64,000 nucleotides of DNA from Arthrobacter citreus (GTDB taxonomy: Bacteria > Actinomycetota > Actinomycetes > Actinomycetales > Micrococcaceae): contig NZ_CP151657.1 of assembly GCF_038405225.1 (NCBI RefSeq), positions 744,001-808,000 on the forward strand. Direction: 5' to 3'. The stretch's first letter is position 1. Each line of letters opens with the position of its first letter. Both the position numbers and the translations under genes were made by a program. Below, in pieces: positions 40,109 to 49,585 of the stretch. The notes under the pieces are model-generated. The model was not told the origin of the DNA. It ran no database searches and worked only from the letters and a program-made list of their open reading frames with translations.

Positions 40109-42000
40109 CACGTGATATTCAGCGGCTGCGAACTCTGCTGTGGCACTTTAGGAACGGCGGCTTCGAGCAACTGCGCAAGCATCGCGGAACCAAGGTGGAC
40201 TCCGGCAGCTCGGCGGCTGCGAAGAAACAACGTATCTCGTTCCTCGGCAAGGGCAGCCGGTTGGCATTTGAACCCTTCGACGTCGGGGTAGACGACATCA
40301 GACGGAGTGATCTGACCGTCGCAGTCATTTTGGATGAATTTTCCAGCTTGGCCTTCCAACACGAGTGGAATCAAGTGTCCCTGCACCCACAGACTTGGGC
40401 GTCTGAGCTTGAAGCCAGTAAGCCGGACTTGCTTTTTGTCGAATCGGCGTGGAACGGGAACGGTGGTCTCTGGAAATACGAGCTCACCGGAGCATCCGGG
40501 CCCAAGAAGAACTTTCTACAGCTACTTGAAACATGCCGGGAGTTGGGCATCCCGACAGTTTTCTGGAATAAGGAGGATCCTCCCCACTACCAGGATTTCT
40601 TGGATGCTGCGAAACATTTTGATCATGTGTTCACCAGCGATTCCGATCGGCTCGTAAATTATCAAGATGATCTTGGTCACGACAACGTAGGCGTGCTGCA
40701 GTTTGCCGCCCAGCCTGCGCTCCACAACCCCATCCGCCCCCGGAGCGGCTGGCACGAACGCGGCGTTGCCTTTGCGGGCATGTATTTTGCCCATAAATTT
40801 CCTGAACGGCGGGAGCAACTCGACCTGTTGCTCGCTGCAGCCACGCGGCTTGACGCCAAGGGAGCTGCGGGCCTCGAGATCTTCTCCCGTCATGCAGAAA
40901 AGAGCGCGGACTACCGCTTTCCCAGTGACTTGACGAAGTTCGTTAGGGGCTCACTCTCCTACCCCGAGATGCTGACCGCATATAAGGCCTTCAAAGTCTT
41001 CCTCAATGTCAACTCCGTAGTGAATTCGCCGACGATGTGTGCCAGGCGAATCTTCGAGATCTCCGCTGCTGGCACCTCAGTCGTCAGCACACCAAGCGTC
41101 GCTTTGGGCCAGACATGGGCGGCAGACGAGCAGTTTATCGTGCAAACGGCTGAAGACGCTGAACAGGTGATTGATTCGTTAATCCGTAATCCTGAGCTGT
41201 CGGACCGTCAGCTCCACAAAGCACAGCGGCGCATCTGGTCTGATCACACCTATGCGCATAGAGCGGAACAGGTCATCTCATCGGTCTTACCAAGCAGCAC
41301 GATTCCGGTCGCGGTGCCGGATGTTTCGCTGCTCGTTTCCACGATCCGACCGCACCAGATTCGCAGCGTTTTCCAATCTGTAGCCAACCTAGCCCGTGTC
41401 GAGACCGAACTGATTCTGGCTACGCATGGGTTCCATCTGCCGGCGCACGAGGTACGGGACCTGCAACGCGAGTTCGGGGTGGAGAATGTCGCCGTATTGG
41501 AGCGCCCGCGAAGCGTGACTCTTGGCGACTGCCTTAACGACTGCGTCAAGGCATCGTCGGGGTCGGTGCTTTCCAAAATGGATGACGACGATTTTTATGC
41601 GCCCAACTACATGATCGATATGGTTCATGCGTTGGCTTTTTCTAAGGCAGACGTGGTCGGTAAACAGGCTCACTACGTTTTTGTCGCAGAATCCGATGTT
41701 ACTGTCCTGCGATACGCCGACCGCGAGCACCGGTTCACGAGCGCCGTGATGGGGCCCACCATTACAGCCCGCAGAAGTGTTTTTGAGAATGTACAATTTC
41801 AGGGACTCTCGCTCGGGGAAGACACCGCTTTCCTTCGCGACGTTAAGAGCGGTGGCGGCCGAATCTATTCGGGCGACCGCTTCAATTACTTTCAGTACCG
41901 CGGCAACGCGGATCACACATGGAAAATCCCCGATGCAAAAATAACGGCGTCGGGAAAGGTCGTGTTCTTCGGGTCACCGGGTGAACACGTAGCTATATAG
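40105..42000 (+). CDS. CgeB-like / GT2 bifunctional glycosyltransferase
   Basis: 631 residues, two modules. Residues about 70-400 are CgeB/glycosyl-transferase-1-like: VAVILDEFSSLAF, LLFVESAWNGNGG, IPTVFWNKEDPPHYQDFL, KHFDHVFTSDSD, VAFAGMYFAHKFPERR, LNVNSVVNSPTMCARRIFEISAAGTSVVS. Residues about 410-610 are a GT2 (GT-A) domain with VSLLVSTIRPHQI, LGDCLNDCVKASSGSVLSKMDDDDFYAPNY (the DDD metal motif) and GEDTAFLRDV. GTG 40105 overlaps the ABC gene stop by 4 nt. The CgeB part is strongly similar to the middle of the 1495-residue protein, so the two arose by duplication. Two linkages could be made by one polypeptide, an inference. Confidence 0.85.
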   Translation: MTRDIQRLRTLLWHFRNGGFEQLRKHRGTKVDSGSSAAAKKQRISFLGKGSRLAFEPFDVGVDDIRRSDLTVAVILDEFSSLAFQHEWNQVSLHPQTWASELEASKPDLLFVESAWNGNGGLWKYELTGASGPKKNFLQLLETCRELGIPTVFWNKEDPPHYQDFLDAAKHFDHVFTSDSDRLVNYQDDLGHDNVGVLQFAAQPALHNPIRPRSGWHERGVAFAGMYFAHKFPERREQLDLLLAAATRLDAKGAAGLEIFSRHAEKSADYRFPSDLTKFVRGSLSYPEMLTAYKAFKVFLNVNSVVNSPTMCARRIFEISAAGTSVVSTPSVALGQTWAADEQFIVQTAEDAEQVIDSLIRNPELSDRQLHKAQRRIWSDHTYAHRAEQVISSVLPSSTIPVAVPDVSLLVSTIRPHQIRSVFQSVANLARVETELILATHGFHLPAHEVRDLQREFGVENVAVLERPRSVTLGDCLNDCVKASSGSVLSKMDDDDFYAPNYMIDMVHALAFSKADVVGKQAHYVFVAESDVTVLRYADREHRFTSAVMGPTITARRSVFENVQFQGLSLGEDTAFLRDVKSGGGRIYSGDRFNYFQYRGNADHTWKIPDAKITASGKVVFFGSPGEHVAI

Positions 42001-42011
42001 GGGAAAACCAC

Positions 42012-43259
42012 ATGCGCACCATCGAGACAGTGGCCGTCATTGGCCTGGGATATATAGGCCTGCCCACAGCGGCTGTGCTGGCATCCAACGGAATCAACGT
42101 GATAGGCGTGGATGTTAAGGCATCCTCCGTCGAGGCCATCAACCGCGGAGAAGTGCCCTTCGTGGAACCCGATCTGGCTACGCAGGTGGCCGGGGCGGTC
42201 AGCCAAGGCAAACTCAAGGCAACGCTGGACACCCCTGCGGCGGACGCCTATATCGTGGCAGTACCAACACCCTTCAAATCAGACAGAAGCGCAGACCTCT
42301 CCTACATCGAGGCGGCAGCCCGGAATATCGCCCCGCAGCTGACCGGCGACGAACTGATTATTCTCGAATCAACCTCGCCTCCCGGAGCTACCAAGCACCT
42401 AGGTGAGTACCTCATCTCGCTGCGGCCTGACCTCTCTTTGGACCCGGCCTCAGATGCGCCGGTCATCCATGTGGCGCACTGCCCCGAACGTGTCCTCCCC
42501 GGGCGGGTCATGATCGAGCTCGTGACTAATGACCGCATCATTGGCGGGCTGACCCGCGCCGCAGCAGAAATGGCTCGTGATCTCTACCTGTCCTTCTGCC
42601 AGGGCGACATGCACTTGACGGACTCCGTAACAGCCGAAATGGCCAAGCTTGTGGAAAACTCCTTCCGGGACGTTAACATCGCATTCGCCAACGAGCTTTC
42701 GATCATCAGTGAAAAATTGGACATCGATGTCTGGGAACTCATCGAGCTGGCCAACCACCATCCACGCGTCAACATCCTGCAGCCTGGCCCCGGGGTAGGC
42801 GGACACTGCATCGCCGTGGACCCATGGTTCATCGTGGCCAGCGCTCCCGAAGAAGCGAAGCTCATCCGGCAGGCACGGGAATCCAACGATGCAAAGCCAC
42901 AGTGGGTTCTGGACCAGGTGCGGAAAAACATGCCCACCGAGAAGGCAACTCCAACGGTTGCCGCACTCGGTTTAGCCTTCAAAGCGAATATTGACGACCT
43001 GCGCGAGTCGCCGGCCATCGCCATTGTCCACGATCTGGCGCAGATGGAAGGTGTTCGCGTTCTTGTTGCAGAACCCCATGTCGACCATCTCCCTCCGGCA
43101 CTCACGCAAGGTGGAGCTATTGAGCTTCTTTCCACAGAGGATGCAATTGCGGCCGCTGACGTCGTTCTTCTGCTCGTAGACCATGACTCGTTCAAGCAGC
43201 TGGACACTGACCTGCTGCGAGACAAGAAGGTCATCGACACACGCGGCATCTGGCGCTAA
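42012..43259 (+). CDS. wecC: UDP-N-acetyl-D-mannosamine dehydrogenase
   Basis: NAD-dependent four-electron oxidation of UDP-ManNAc to UDP-ManNAcA (UDP-glucose/GDP-mannose dehydrogenase family). The Rossmann motif is VIGLGYIGLPTAAVLA; ESTSPPGAT and FRDVNIAFANELS (substrate lysine nearby in AKLVENSFRD) are present, and the catalytic cysteine is in GPGVGGHCIAVDPWF near residue 265. 415 residues. The LVENSF/GGHC context is that of the WecC branch rather than UDP-glucose dehydrogenase. It lies 11 nt after the previous stop, with GGGGAAAA as a possible ribosome site. Together with wecB at 51217 on the opposite strand it implies a ManNAcA-containing polymer. Confidence 0.92.
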   Translation: MRTIETVAVIGLGYIGLPTAAVLASNGINVIGVDVKASSVEAINRGEVPFVEPDLATQVAGAVSQGKLKATLDTPAADAYIVAVPTPFKSDRSADLSYIEAAARNIAPQLTGDELIILESTSPPGATKHLGEYLISLRPDLSLDPASDAPVIHVAHCPERVLPGRVMIELVTNDRIIGGLTRAAAEMARDLYLSFCQGDMHLTDSVTAEMAKLVENSFRDVNIAFANELSIISEKLDIDVWELIELANHHPRVNILQPGPGVGGHCIAVDPWFIVASAPEEAKLIRQARESNDAKPQWVLDQVRKNMPTEKATPTVAALGLAFKANIDDLRESPAIAIVHDLAQMEGVRVLVAEPHVDHLPPALTQGGAIELLSTEDAIAAADVVLLLVDHDSFKQLDTDLLRDKKVIDTRGIWR

Positions 43260-43301
43260 GAGCAGTCAGTCCAAGCAGGCAGAGTAACGGCAGGGTAAAT
43301 A

Positions 43302-46300
43302 ATGAAGCACCAGGATGAACAGCAGACCTTCTCCCCGGCGAAGGAAGCCCAGCGGGCGAAATACATGCCAAACTTCGACCAGCTGGTCAGCAACTACGAA
43401 CACCTGCTGATTCGAAGCAGGCGTGAGTCCCAACAAGTTGTTCAGCTTCGAAGTGAGCTCGCGAAGAGTAAAAAGCAACTGGCTGCTCTTGAAGCGCGTG
43501 AGAATAAGATTCGCGCCGAAAACCTGAAACTCAAAAAAACACTGACGGCACTCCGGAACTCCACGAGCGTCAAAGCTGGTCGTGCCGTTACTCTGCCTGC
43601 GCGATTCGTCGTGAAAGCCATACGCCGAGCTTCGGCGATGCCTCCGGCATCGTCGACGGGGAGCGTTAAGGGGGCCACTGAAGCACAGCAAGGTCGGGAC
43701 GTCTTCACTGCGGACCTGGACGCGGCTGCGCCGACAGTAGATCCTGTAGCGCTCAACAAAACGTATCGCGAGGCAGCCGATATTGACGGCACGCCGGAGA
43801 GCATCCTCCGGTTTGTTAACCACTCCTACTTCGTTCTCGGACAAATTTCAGAACCGGCTGCGGTAGTCCGAGCCCACTACGAAAAACTGACCGGGCTTTC
43901 TGTTAAGGATGCAAGGCTGGTGCGGGTCATTCTGGGCTTCGACGAGCTCCTTCAGAATGAGCCCCAGATCCCGCCCCGGCAGCCAAACGCCGGGTACCAG
44001 GTGGAGAGGAACCGGGTGCTTTACTGTGCCCACAGCACCGGCCACTTCAACAGCAACGGGTATTCGACGAGGACGGCCGGCGTCATCCGAGGCCTGACGG
44101 GCCGGGGGAACGATGTGGTAACCATGGCCCGTCCGGGATATCCGTGGGACGTCAAGGTGGATGTGAATAAACCCCCAGCAGGGCGGTTCACAAAGGTCAT
44201 TAACGGCGTGGAGCATGTGTACAACCCCTGCCTGAGCTGGACTGATGACAGGCTTGACCACTACCTGCTTGCCTCCATCGACACTTACGTGCGTGAGGCA
44301 CAGCGGCAGCGGGCGTCACTTATTCACTCAGCATCCAATTACGTGACTGCGCTTCCCGCTTTGATAGCGTCACGCCGTTTGGGTATCCCTTTCACTTATG
44401 AGGTCCGCGGACTCTGGGAAGTCACCGGAGCATCGGGACGCCCCGGGTGGGAAGATTCCGAGCGTTACAAGTTCTCCGAACGCATGGAGACTCTTGTTGC
44501 GCAACATGCTGATCATGTGTTTGCTATTACTGCCCAGATCAGGGACGAACTCGTCCGCAGGGGAGTGGAAGCATCGAAAATCAGTCTCCTGCCTAACGCC
44601 GTGGACACCACTGAGTTCACCCCCATGCCGCCGTACCTTCCCCTGCGGGAAAAGCTGAACCTTCCTGCCGACGTACCGGTGATCGGGTATGCAGGAAGCC
44701 TTGTCCATTACGAGGGGCTTTCCGACCTTCTAAAGGCAACACGCAAAATGGTCGACGCAGGCCGGGACCTCCGAGTCGTGCTTGTGGGAGACGGCCCTGA
44801 GCTCGACAACCTAAAAGCCGAGGCAAAGGACCTCCAGCTCACAGCAACTGTCACCTTTACGGGCCGAGTTCCTGCCAAGGAGATCTCCAACTACATCAGC
44901 ATTTTCGATGTCATGCCCTGCCCCCGCCTGAGCCTGCCGGTCACGGAGCTCGTCTCCCCGCTGAAACCCTTGGAAGCAATGGCCTGCGCCAAAGCACTGG
45001 TCCTCACCAAGGTTGCTCCACTCATTGACTTAGCAGGGCAGGATGAACGCAGGGCCATCCTCGTGGAACCATCGGATCCCGCTTCCTTAGCGGAAGGAAT
45101 CCTGCGGCTACTCGATGATTCCGAGCTTCAGAAAGAGTTGGGGAGACGTGCACGGCTATGGGCTGTGCAGGAACGTACCTGGAATCTGTCGGGGAAATTA
45201 GCCGTGGAAGCCTTCGAAAGCGTGTTCGAGGACTACCGCGATTCGGCCCAAGCGGCTCCGTCTCTTCGACAAATACGGCTGGCGATCATTGCAGACACCT
45301 TCACGACCGAGGGACTGCGCCCGGAAACAGATTTGTTGGAGCTCCGTCCCGGCTCTTGGCGCGATCAACTGGAAGACTCCCCAGTGGATGCGTTGCTGGT
45401 GGAATCCGCTTGGGAAGGAATCGACAACGAATGGAACCAGCGGGTCGGCTTTTACAGCGATGAGCAATTCAGCATTATGCGAGATATCCTTGCGTACTGC
45501 CGAGAGCGGGCAATTCCGACAATTTTCTGGAATAAGGAAGACCCGGTGCACTTCAACCGGTTTAAGAACAGTGCCAAGCATTTCGATCACATCTTCACTA
45601 CCGATGCAGACTGCATCAATGATTACGCCAAGGTCGCTGGTCCAAACGTCAAGAGCATCTCTTCCCTGCCGTTCTACGCTCAGCCCAAAATTCACAATCC
45701 CTTGCCGTCACACAGAACTTATAGCCATTCGGTGGCGTACGCCGGAACGTTCTACGGAGACCGGTACAAGGAACGATCACAGGAGCTGGGGCAGCTTCTG
45801 GACGCGGTCAAGCCATTCGGCCTCACCATCTATGACCGGCAACTGCTTAACCCCAACAGTCCCTACAGGTTCCCGGCACAACTGAACCGCTATGTCTCTG
45901 GCGGTCTTGGGTACCTGGAGATGGTCGAGGCCTATAAAGCGCATCCCGTCCACATCAACGTGAACTCCGTCGCAGCATCTCCCACAATGTTCTCTCGACG
46001 AGTCGTCGAGCTAGCCGCCTCTGGTTCTACAATCATCAGCGGGCGGGGACGCGGTGTCGACGATGTCCTGGCGGGCCTTGTATATACAGTCAAGTCTCCA
46101 AGCGAAGCCACCATTCTGGCTGATCGATGGATGAACGACGAAAAGGCGCGGATCCATGATGCCTGGCTGGCCTACCGTCTGGTGCACCGCGGTCATACCG
46201 CAGCGCATCGACTTGCCTATGTTCTGCGAACCGCAGGGCTGACCGTGCAAGCCCCCCAGCTTAGTGGCTATGCCCTGCAGACTGACGTTTTGACAGCGGC

Positions 46301-47789
46301 CGCGGTGGCAACCGTCCATGAGCAGACAGTGCTGCCCAACGTTATTGTCTACAACAGTGTCGAGGAAAAAGTCACCCTGCCGGCCGGAACGGTCAGCATA
46401 TCCCGCTCCGATCTGACACCCGACGTCCTGCGCGACAACGGAGTTTCCTGGATCGGCCCCTACCTCACTGATCTTCACGACCGAACCGCATACGAGGACT
46501 TGCTGACGGCTGAGCGTTTTGGAACGTGGGACGAGCTCTCATATACGGAAAAAGAGCTGAACGTACCGGGGCAGACGTTGGCTGTAGTGGGAGATGCACA
46601 GATTTCCCGACCAGCAGACGCACGTACGCCTCTTCTCCGCAGAAGCACGGTGGAAGCCGCTGTGGGTCAGGGTGCCCACCTCCAGATGCGCCGGAGCATC
46701 TCCGACGCCGGCGCTGACACCTCGTCGGCGATTGCGGAGGTGGCACGCTCCGGTGGTGTTCATGCCCGGACGGTCCTTATCGCCGGGCACGACCTGAAGT
46801 TTGCGCAGGCAATTATGGCCGAGCTGGAAAACCAGGGCCACACGGTACTGGTGGACCAGTGGGACGGGCACGCGCAGCATGACGAAGAGCGGAGCCGCAA
46901 GCTTCTCGCCGAGGCTGACACGATCTTCTGCGAATGGACCCTGGGAAACGCCGTCTGGTACGCAGATAATGTTGAACCGCACCAGCGGCTGGTGACGCGG
47001 CTTCATTCGCAGGAGTTGTTCACCCCTTACCTCAAGATGCTGAACCATGCACGCGTTGATCAGATTATGGTCGTGGGCCGGCACATCGCGGACATAGCGG
47101 CAAGAGACCACGGAATTCCGCGCCACAAACTGGTTCTGATTCCGAACTCAGTTGAAGTGCCGCCAGCCCCGCAGCGTAAGGAAACTTCGGCACGGTTCCG
47201 GCTTGGCATGGTTGGTATCGTCCCTGCCCAGAAACACCTTGATCGGGCGCTTGATCTACTGAGCATGCTGAGAGCAGCAGACCAGCGCTTCACCCTTTCA
47301 ATCAAGGGAAAAAGGCCCGAGGACTACCCATGGATGGCTCACCGCCCCGAGGAGATGGCCTACTACGAGGAACAGTATGAGCGGCTACAGGCTGACCCTA
47401 ACCTGGTTGGGGCGGTGACTTTTGACGGGTTCGGCAATGATATGGATGAGTGGTACGAGAAAATAGGCGTTGTCCTGTCGGTCAGCGATTTCGAGTCCTT
47501 TCATCTAACGATTGCGGATGGGGCTGCGCATGGGGCCCTTCCGGCGGTGATGGGGTGGCCGGGATCGGACCACATCTACCCGGCCACGTGGATCTCCGCA
47601 TCGCTCAACGAAATGGCCGCAAGGATACGTAGTGTCACTGGCGACGGATCAAAGTATGACGATGAGACCTCGGAAGCGCGCGAGTTCATCGGCACTTTCT
47701 TCTCATCGACCACGGTTCTACCACGGATTACAGCTGCCGTTCTTGGAATGGAACAAAAGGACCAGGGATTGCGAGGAATCGAATCGTGA
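43302..47789 (+). CDS. 1495-residue multi-module glycosyltransferase
   Basis: Unusually large protein with four parts. (1) Residues 30-95: a basic coiled coil (QLRSELAKSKKQLAALEARE). (2) About 235-640: a GT4 module with VLYCAHSTGHFNSNGYSTRT, ARPGYPWD, YEVRGLWEVTG, LPNAVDTTEF, GYAGSLVHYEGLSDLL and SPLKPLEAMACAKALV. (3) About 655-980: a CgeB-like module with LAIIADTF, LLVESAWEGIDNEWN, IPTIFWNKEDPVHF, KHFDHIFTTDAD and VNSVAASPTMFSRRVVELAASG. (4) About 1155-1485: a third GT-B-like module with VLIAGHDLKFAQAIM, VTRLHSQELFTPYL, LIPNSVEVPP, LGMVGIVPAQKHLDRALDLL and ESFHLTIADGAAHGALPAV. ATG 43302 is 42 nt after wecC. The stop overlaps the next gene by 4 nt. Confidence 0.85.
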   Translation: MKHQDEQQTFSPAKEAQRAKYMPNFDQLVSNYEHLLIRSRRESQQVVQLRSELAKSKKQLAALEARENKIRAENLKLKKTLTALRNSTSVKAGRAVTLPARFVVKAIRRASAMPPASSTGSVKGATEAQQGRDVFTADLDAAAPTVDPVALNKTYREAADIDGTPESILRFVNHSYFVLGQISEPAAVVRAHYEKLTGLSVKDARLVRVILGFDELLQNEPQIPPRQPNAGYQVERNRVLYCAHSTGHFNSNGYSTRTAGVIRGLTGRGNDVVTMARPGYPWDVKVDVNKPPAGRFTKVINGVEHVYNPCLSWTDDRLDHYLLASIDTYVREAQRQRASLIHSASNYVTALPALIASRRLGIPFTYEVRGLWEVTGASGRPGWEDSERYKFSERMETLVAQHADHVFAITAQIRDELVRRGVEASKISLLPNAVDTTEFTPMPPYLPLREKLNLPADVPVIGYAGSLVHYEGLSDLLKATRKMVDAGRDLRVVLVGDGPELDNLKAEAKDLQLTATVTFTGRVPAKEISNYISIFDVMPCPRLSLPVTELVSPLKPLEAMACAKALVLTKVAPLIDLAGQDERRAILVEPSDPASLAEGILRLLDDSELQKELGRRARLWAVQERTWNLSGKLAVEAFESVFEDYRDSAQAAPSLRQIRLAIIADTFTTEGLRPETDLLELRPGSWRDQLEDSPVDALLVESAWEGIDNEWNQRVGFYSDEQFSIMRDILAYCRERAIPTIFWNKEDPVHFNRFKNSAKHFDHIFTTDADCINDYAKVAGPNVKSISSLPFYAQPKIHNPLPSHRTYSHSVAYAGTFYGDRYKERSQELGQLLDAVKPFGLTIYDRQLLNPNSPYRFPAQLNRYVSGGLGYLEMVEAYKAHPVHINVNSVAASPTMFSRRVVELAASGSTIISGRGRGVDDVLAGLVYTVKSPSEATILADRWMNDEKARIHDAWLAYRLVHRGHTAAHRLAYVLRTAGLTVQAPQLSGYALQTDVLTAAAVATVHEQTVLPNVIVYNSVEEKVTLPAGTVSISRSDLTPDVLRDNGVSWIGPYLTDLHDRTAYEDLLTAERFGTWDELSYTEKELNVPGQTLAVVGDAQISRPADARTPLLRRSTVEAAVGQGAHLQMRRSISDAGADTSSAIAEVARSGGVHARTVLIAGHDLKFAQAIMAELENQGHTVLVDQWDGHAQHDEERSRKLLAEADTIFCEWTLGNAVWYADNVEPHQRLVTRLHSQELFTPYLKMLNHARVDQIMVVGRHIADIAARDHGIPRHKLVLIPNSVEVPPAPQRKETSARFRLGMVGIVPAQKHLDRALDLLSMLRAADQRFTLSIKGKRPEDYPWMAHRPEEMAYYEEQYERLQADPNLVGAVTFDGFGNDMDEWYEKIGVVLSVSDFESFHLTIADGAAHGALPAVMGWPGSDHIYPATWISASLNEMAARIRSVTGDGSKYDDETSEAREFIGTFFSSTTVLPRITAAVLGMEQKDQGLRGIES

Positions 47790-49585
47790 GTCATTCGCGT
47801 GCCCTGGCGCCGGTGGCGATCTTCGGGCCTACCATCCCCACTAACGGTCAAAGTAGTCTCGTCGTTAGCCGAAACTTGGTTGTACTTAACGCCGATAGGA
47901 TGGCGACTGGAAAGACCGAACAAGGAAGGATCTCCTGTTCGCTGACAGGGACTGCAATATATGGAAATAGCGCCCTGCTGTCCGCTGCAGATGTGGTGGC
48001 CGCAGTAGAGAAAATGGGTGACGCTGACCAGTTTATTGAGTTGTGGGGTAAGCGGGCAAAAAACCCGTGTTCAACTGTGATAGTTGATCATGCTCGCTCG
48101 AGAGTATTGATCCTGCCAGATCCCTTGGGCGGCTGCCTTGTGTTCACTTACAGGTACGGCGACACCACCTTTGTCTCGCCTGACCTTGAGAGTTTAGTGG
48201 AAGCTGCCGACGGACTGGGGATGAAGCCGGGTAAAAGCCTGACCTACCAGCTGGAGCGCAGCGTTCTTGGCAACGGTGGTCTCACACCTGCCAGTTATAA
48301 GGGTGTTGAGACCCTGCACATGATGGATTATGCAGCAGTAGGTCCGGAGGGACTCAGCCTCCAGTCGTATCGGGCTAAGAGCGATTACCTGGAACCCGGA
48401 TTGTCTTACTCGGCTGTCCTCAACGACTATCGGCAGGACGTGCTGGAGACTGTTCAAGCGATTGCAGCCATAGAAGACACGAGAATCGCTCATCTCACCG
48501 GGGGGTTTGATTCTCGCTTGGTACTGGCCGGCATTATGAATGCTGGCGTACCGTCTCAGTTCCGTTATTTCTGCTCTGGACCCGTTGGCACTGCGGACCG
48601 CGACACTGCTGATGGCCTTGCTGCCTCATTAGGCATCGTTCGCACTCATGACGCTGGGCTCAGCATTGCCACTCCGAGTTCGGTGGAGGAGAAGTTTCTA
48701 GCTCCCATGGTCAACTCAGCCGGACTAACCAGTTCTGGCCCTTTGGGAACCGAGGCATACTCCGGGGGTGTGGTGGCCGGGGGCGGGTATGGCGGCCTTC
48801 TCCGGTCCGTGTACTCGACCCATATATCCGGTAGGGTCGATCAGCTCAGCCCCAGCACTGTCGCGGAGAAATTCTGGGGAGCACCCGCTATGGCGCCAAA
48901 CGGGCTGATGACAGATACTTCCCGTGAAGGAATTTTAGAGCGGCTGGCGGCGGCACTCAACGAGTTGAAGAATGATGGTTACGAGGATGATTATCTTGGT
49001 GACGCCTTCTATCTGACTGGCCGGAATCGGTACCATTTTGGACAGAATTCCGTTCTGTGGAGCCGGGTTGGGCGACGTTATGACCCGCTCTATTCTGTGC
49101 ACGGCCCCCGCCTGGCGCGGATGCTTCCAATCCACTCAAGAAAGACTAACGTAGCAGGCTTCGACGTTATGTCCTCGATGCAGCCTGACTTGATTTCATA
49201 TCCTTTCGATCGTGACCGTTTCACGGGCGAATACCCGAATCTCCGCCGCGTTCCGAGTGTCAAATCCTTTAGTGGTGCTGCTCCAAGGTTTGTGTCCAAA
49301 CCCGCCAGCCCTAAACCAGCCTCGGTCACGATCGATCATGAACTACGTAAAAAACAGATAATTCAGTCTCGCAAATTCGGGGTCAACTTCTGGCAAATTG
49401 AATCGATGGCCGCGGCGCAATCTGGACTCGCTACTTTGCTTCGTGACCTAGATATCTCGGACCTCGAAGAGGCGGTAAATCCAAATTATGTGTATGACTT
49501 GTCTAAGAACACACTAAAAACGCGTTCCCAAATCCGTCACCTTTATGCCGTCTATTCAATGCTGTTGTGGTACACCACGCCATGA
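47786..49585 (+). CDS. asparagine-synthetase-like protein without glutaminase Cys
   Basis: 599 residues. The central region HLTGGFDSRLVLAGIM (about residues 233-248) is the PP-loop of asparagine-synthetase-type ATP pyrophosphatases (usual SGGxDS, here TGGFDS). The N-terminal region (DPLGGCLVFTYRYGDTTFVSPDLESLVEA) resembles the glutaminase-domain core of AsnB homologues, but the N-terminus is MSHSRALAP with no Cys2, so hydrolysis of glutamine is unlikely. Such divergent homologues occur in lasso-peptide cyclases and in polysaccharide loci. GTG 47786 overlaps the preceding stop by 4 nt. It may adenylate a carboxyl group, for instance of ManNAcA, for amidation; this is inference. Codon use turns AT-richer here. 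Confidence 0.72.
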   Translation: MSHSRALAPVAIFGPTIPTNGQSSLVVSRNLVVLNADRMATGKTEQGRISCSLTGTAIYGNSALLSAADVVAAVEKMGDADQFIELWGKRAKNPCSTVIVDHARSRVLILPDPLGGCLVFTYRYGDTTFVSPDLESLVEAADGLGMKPGKSLTYQLERSVLGNGGLTPASYKGVETLHMMDYAAVGPEGLSLQSYRAKSDYLEPGLSYSAVLNDYRQDVLETVQAIAAIEDTRIAHLTGGFDSRLVLAGIMNAGVPSQFRYFCSGPVGTADRDTADGLAASLGIVRTHDAGLSIATPSSVEEKFLAPMVNSAGLTSSGPLGTEAYSGGVVAGGGYGGLLRSVYSTHISGRVDQLSPSTVAEKFWGAPAMAPNGLMTDTSREGILERLAAALNELKNDGYEDDYLGDAFYLTGRNRYHFGQNSVLWSRVGRRYDPLYSVHGPRLARMLPIHSRKTNVAGFDVMSSMQPDLISYPFDRDRFTGEYPNLRRVPSVKSFSGAAPRFVSKPASPKPASVTIDHELRKKQIIQSRKFGVNFWQIESMAAAQSGLATLLRDLDISDLEEAVNPNYVYDLSKNTLKTRSQIRHLYAVYSMLLWYTTP

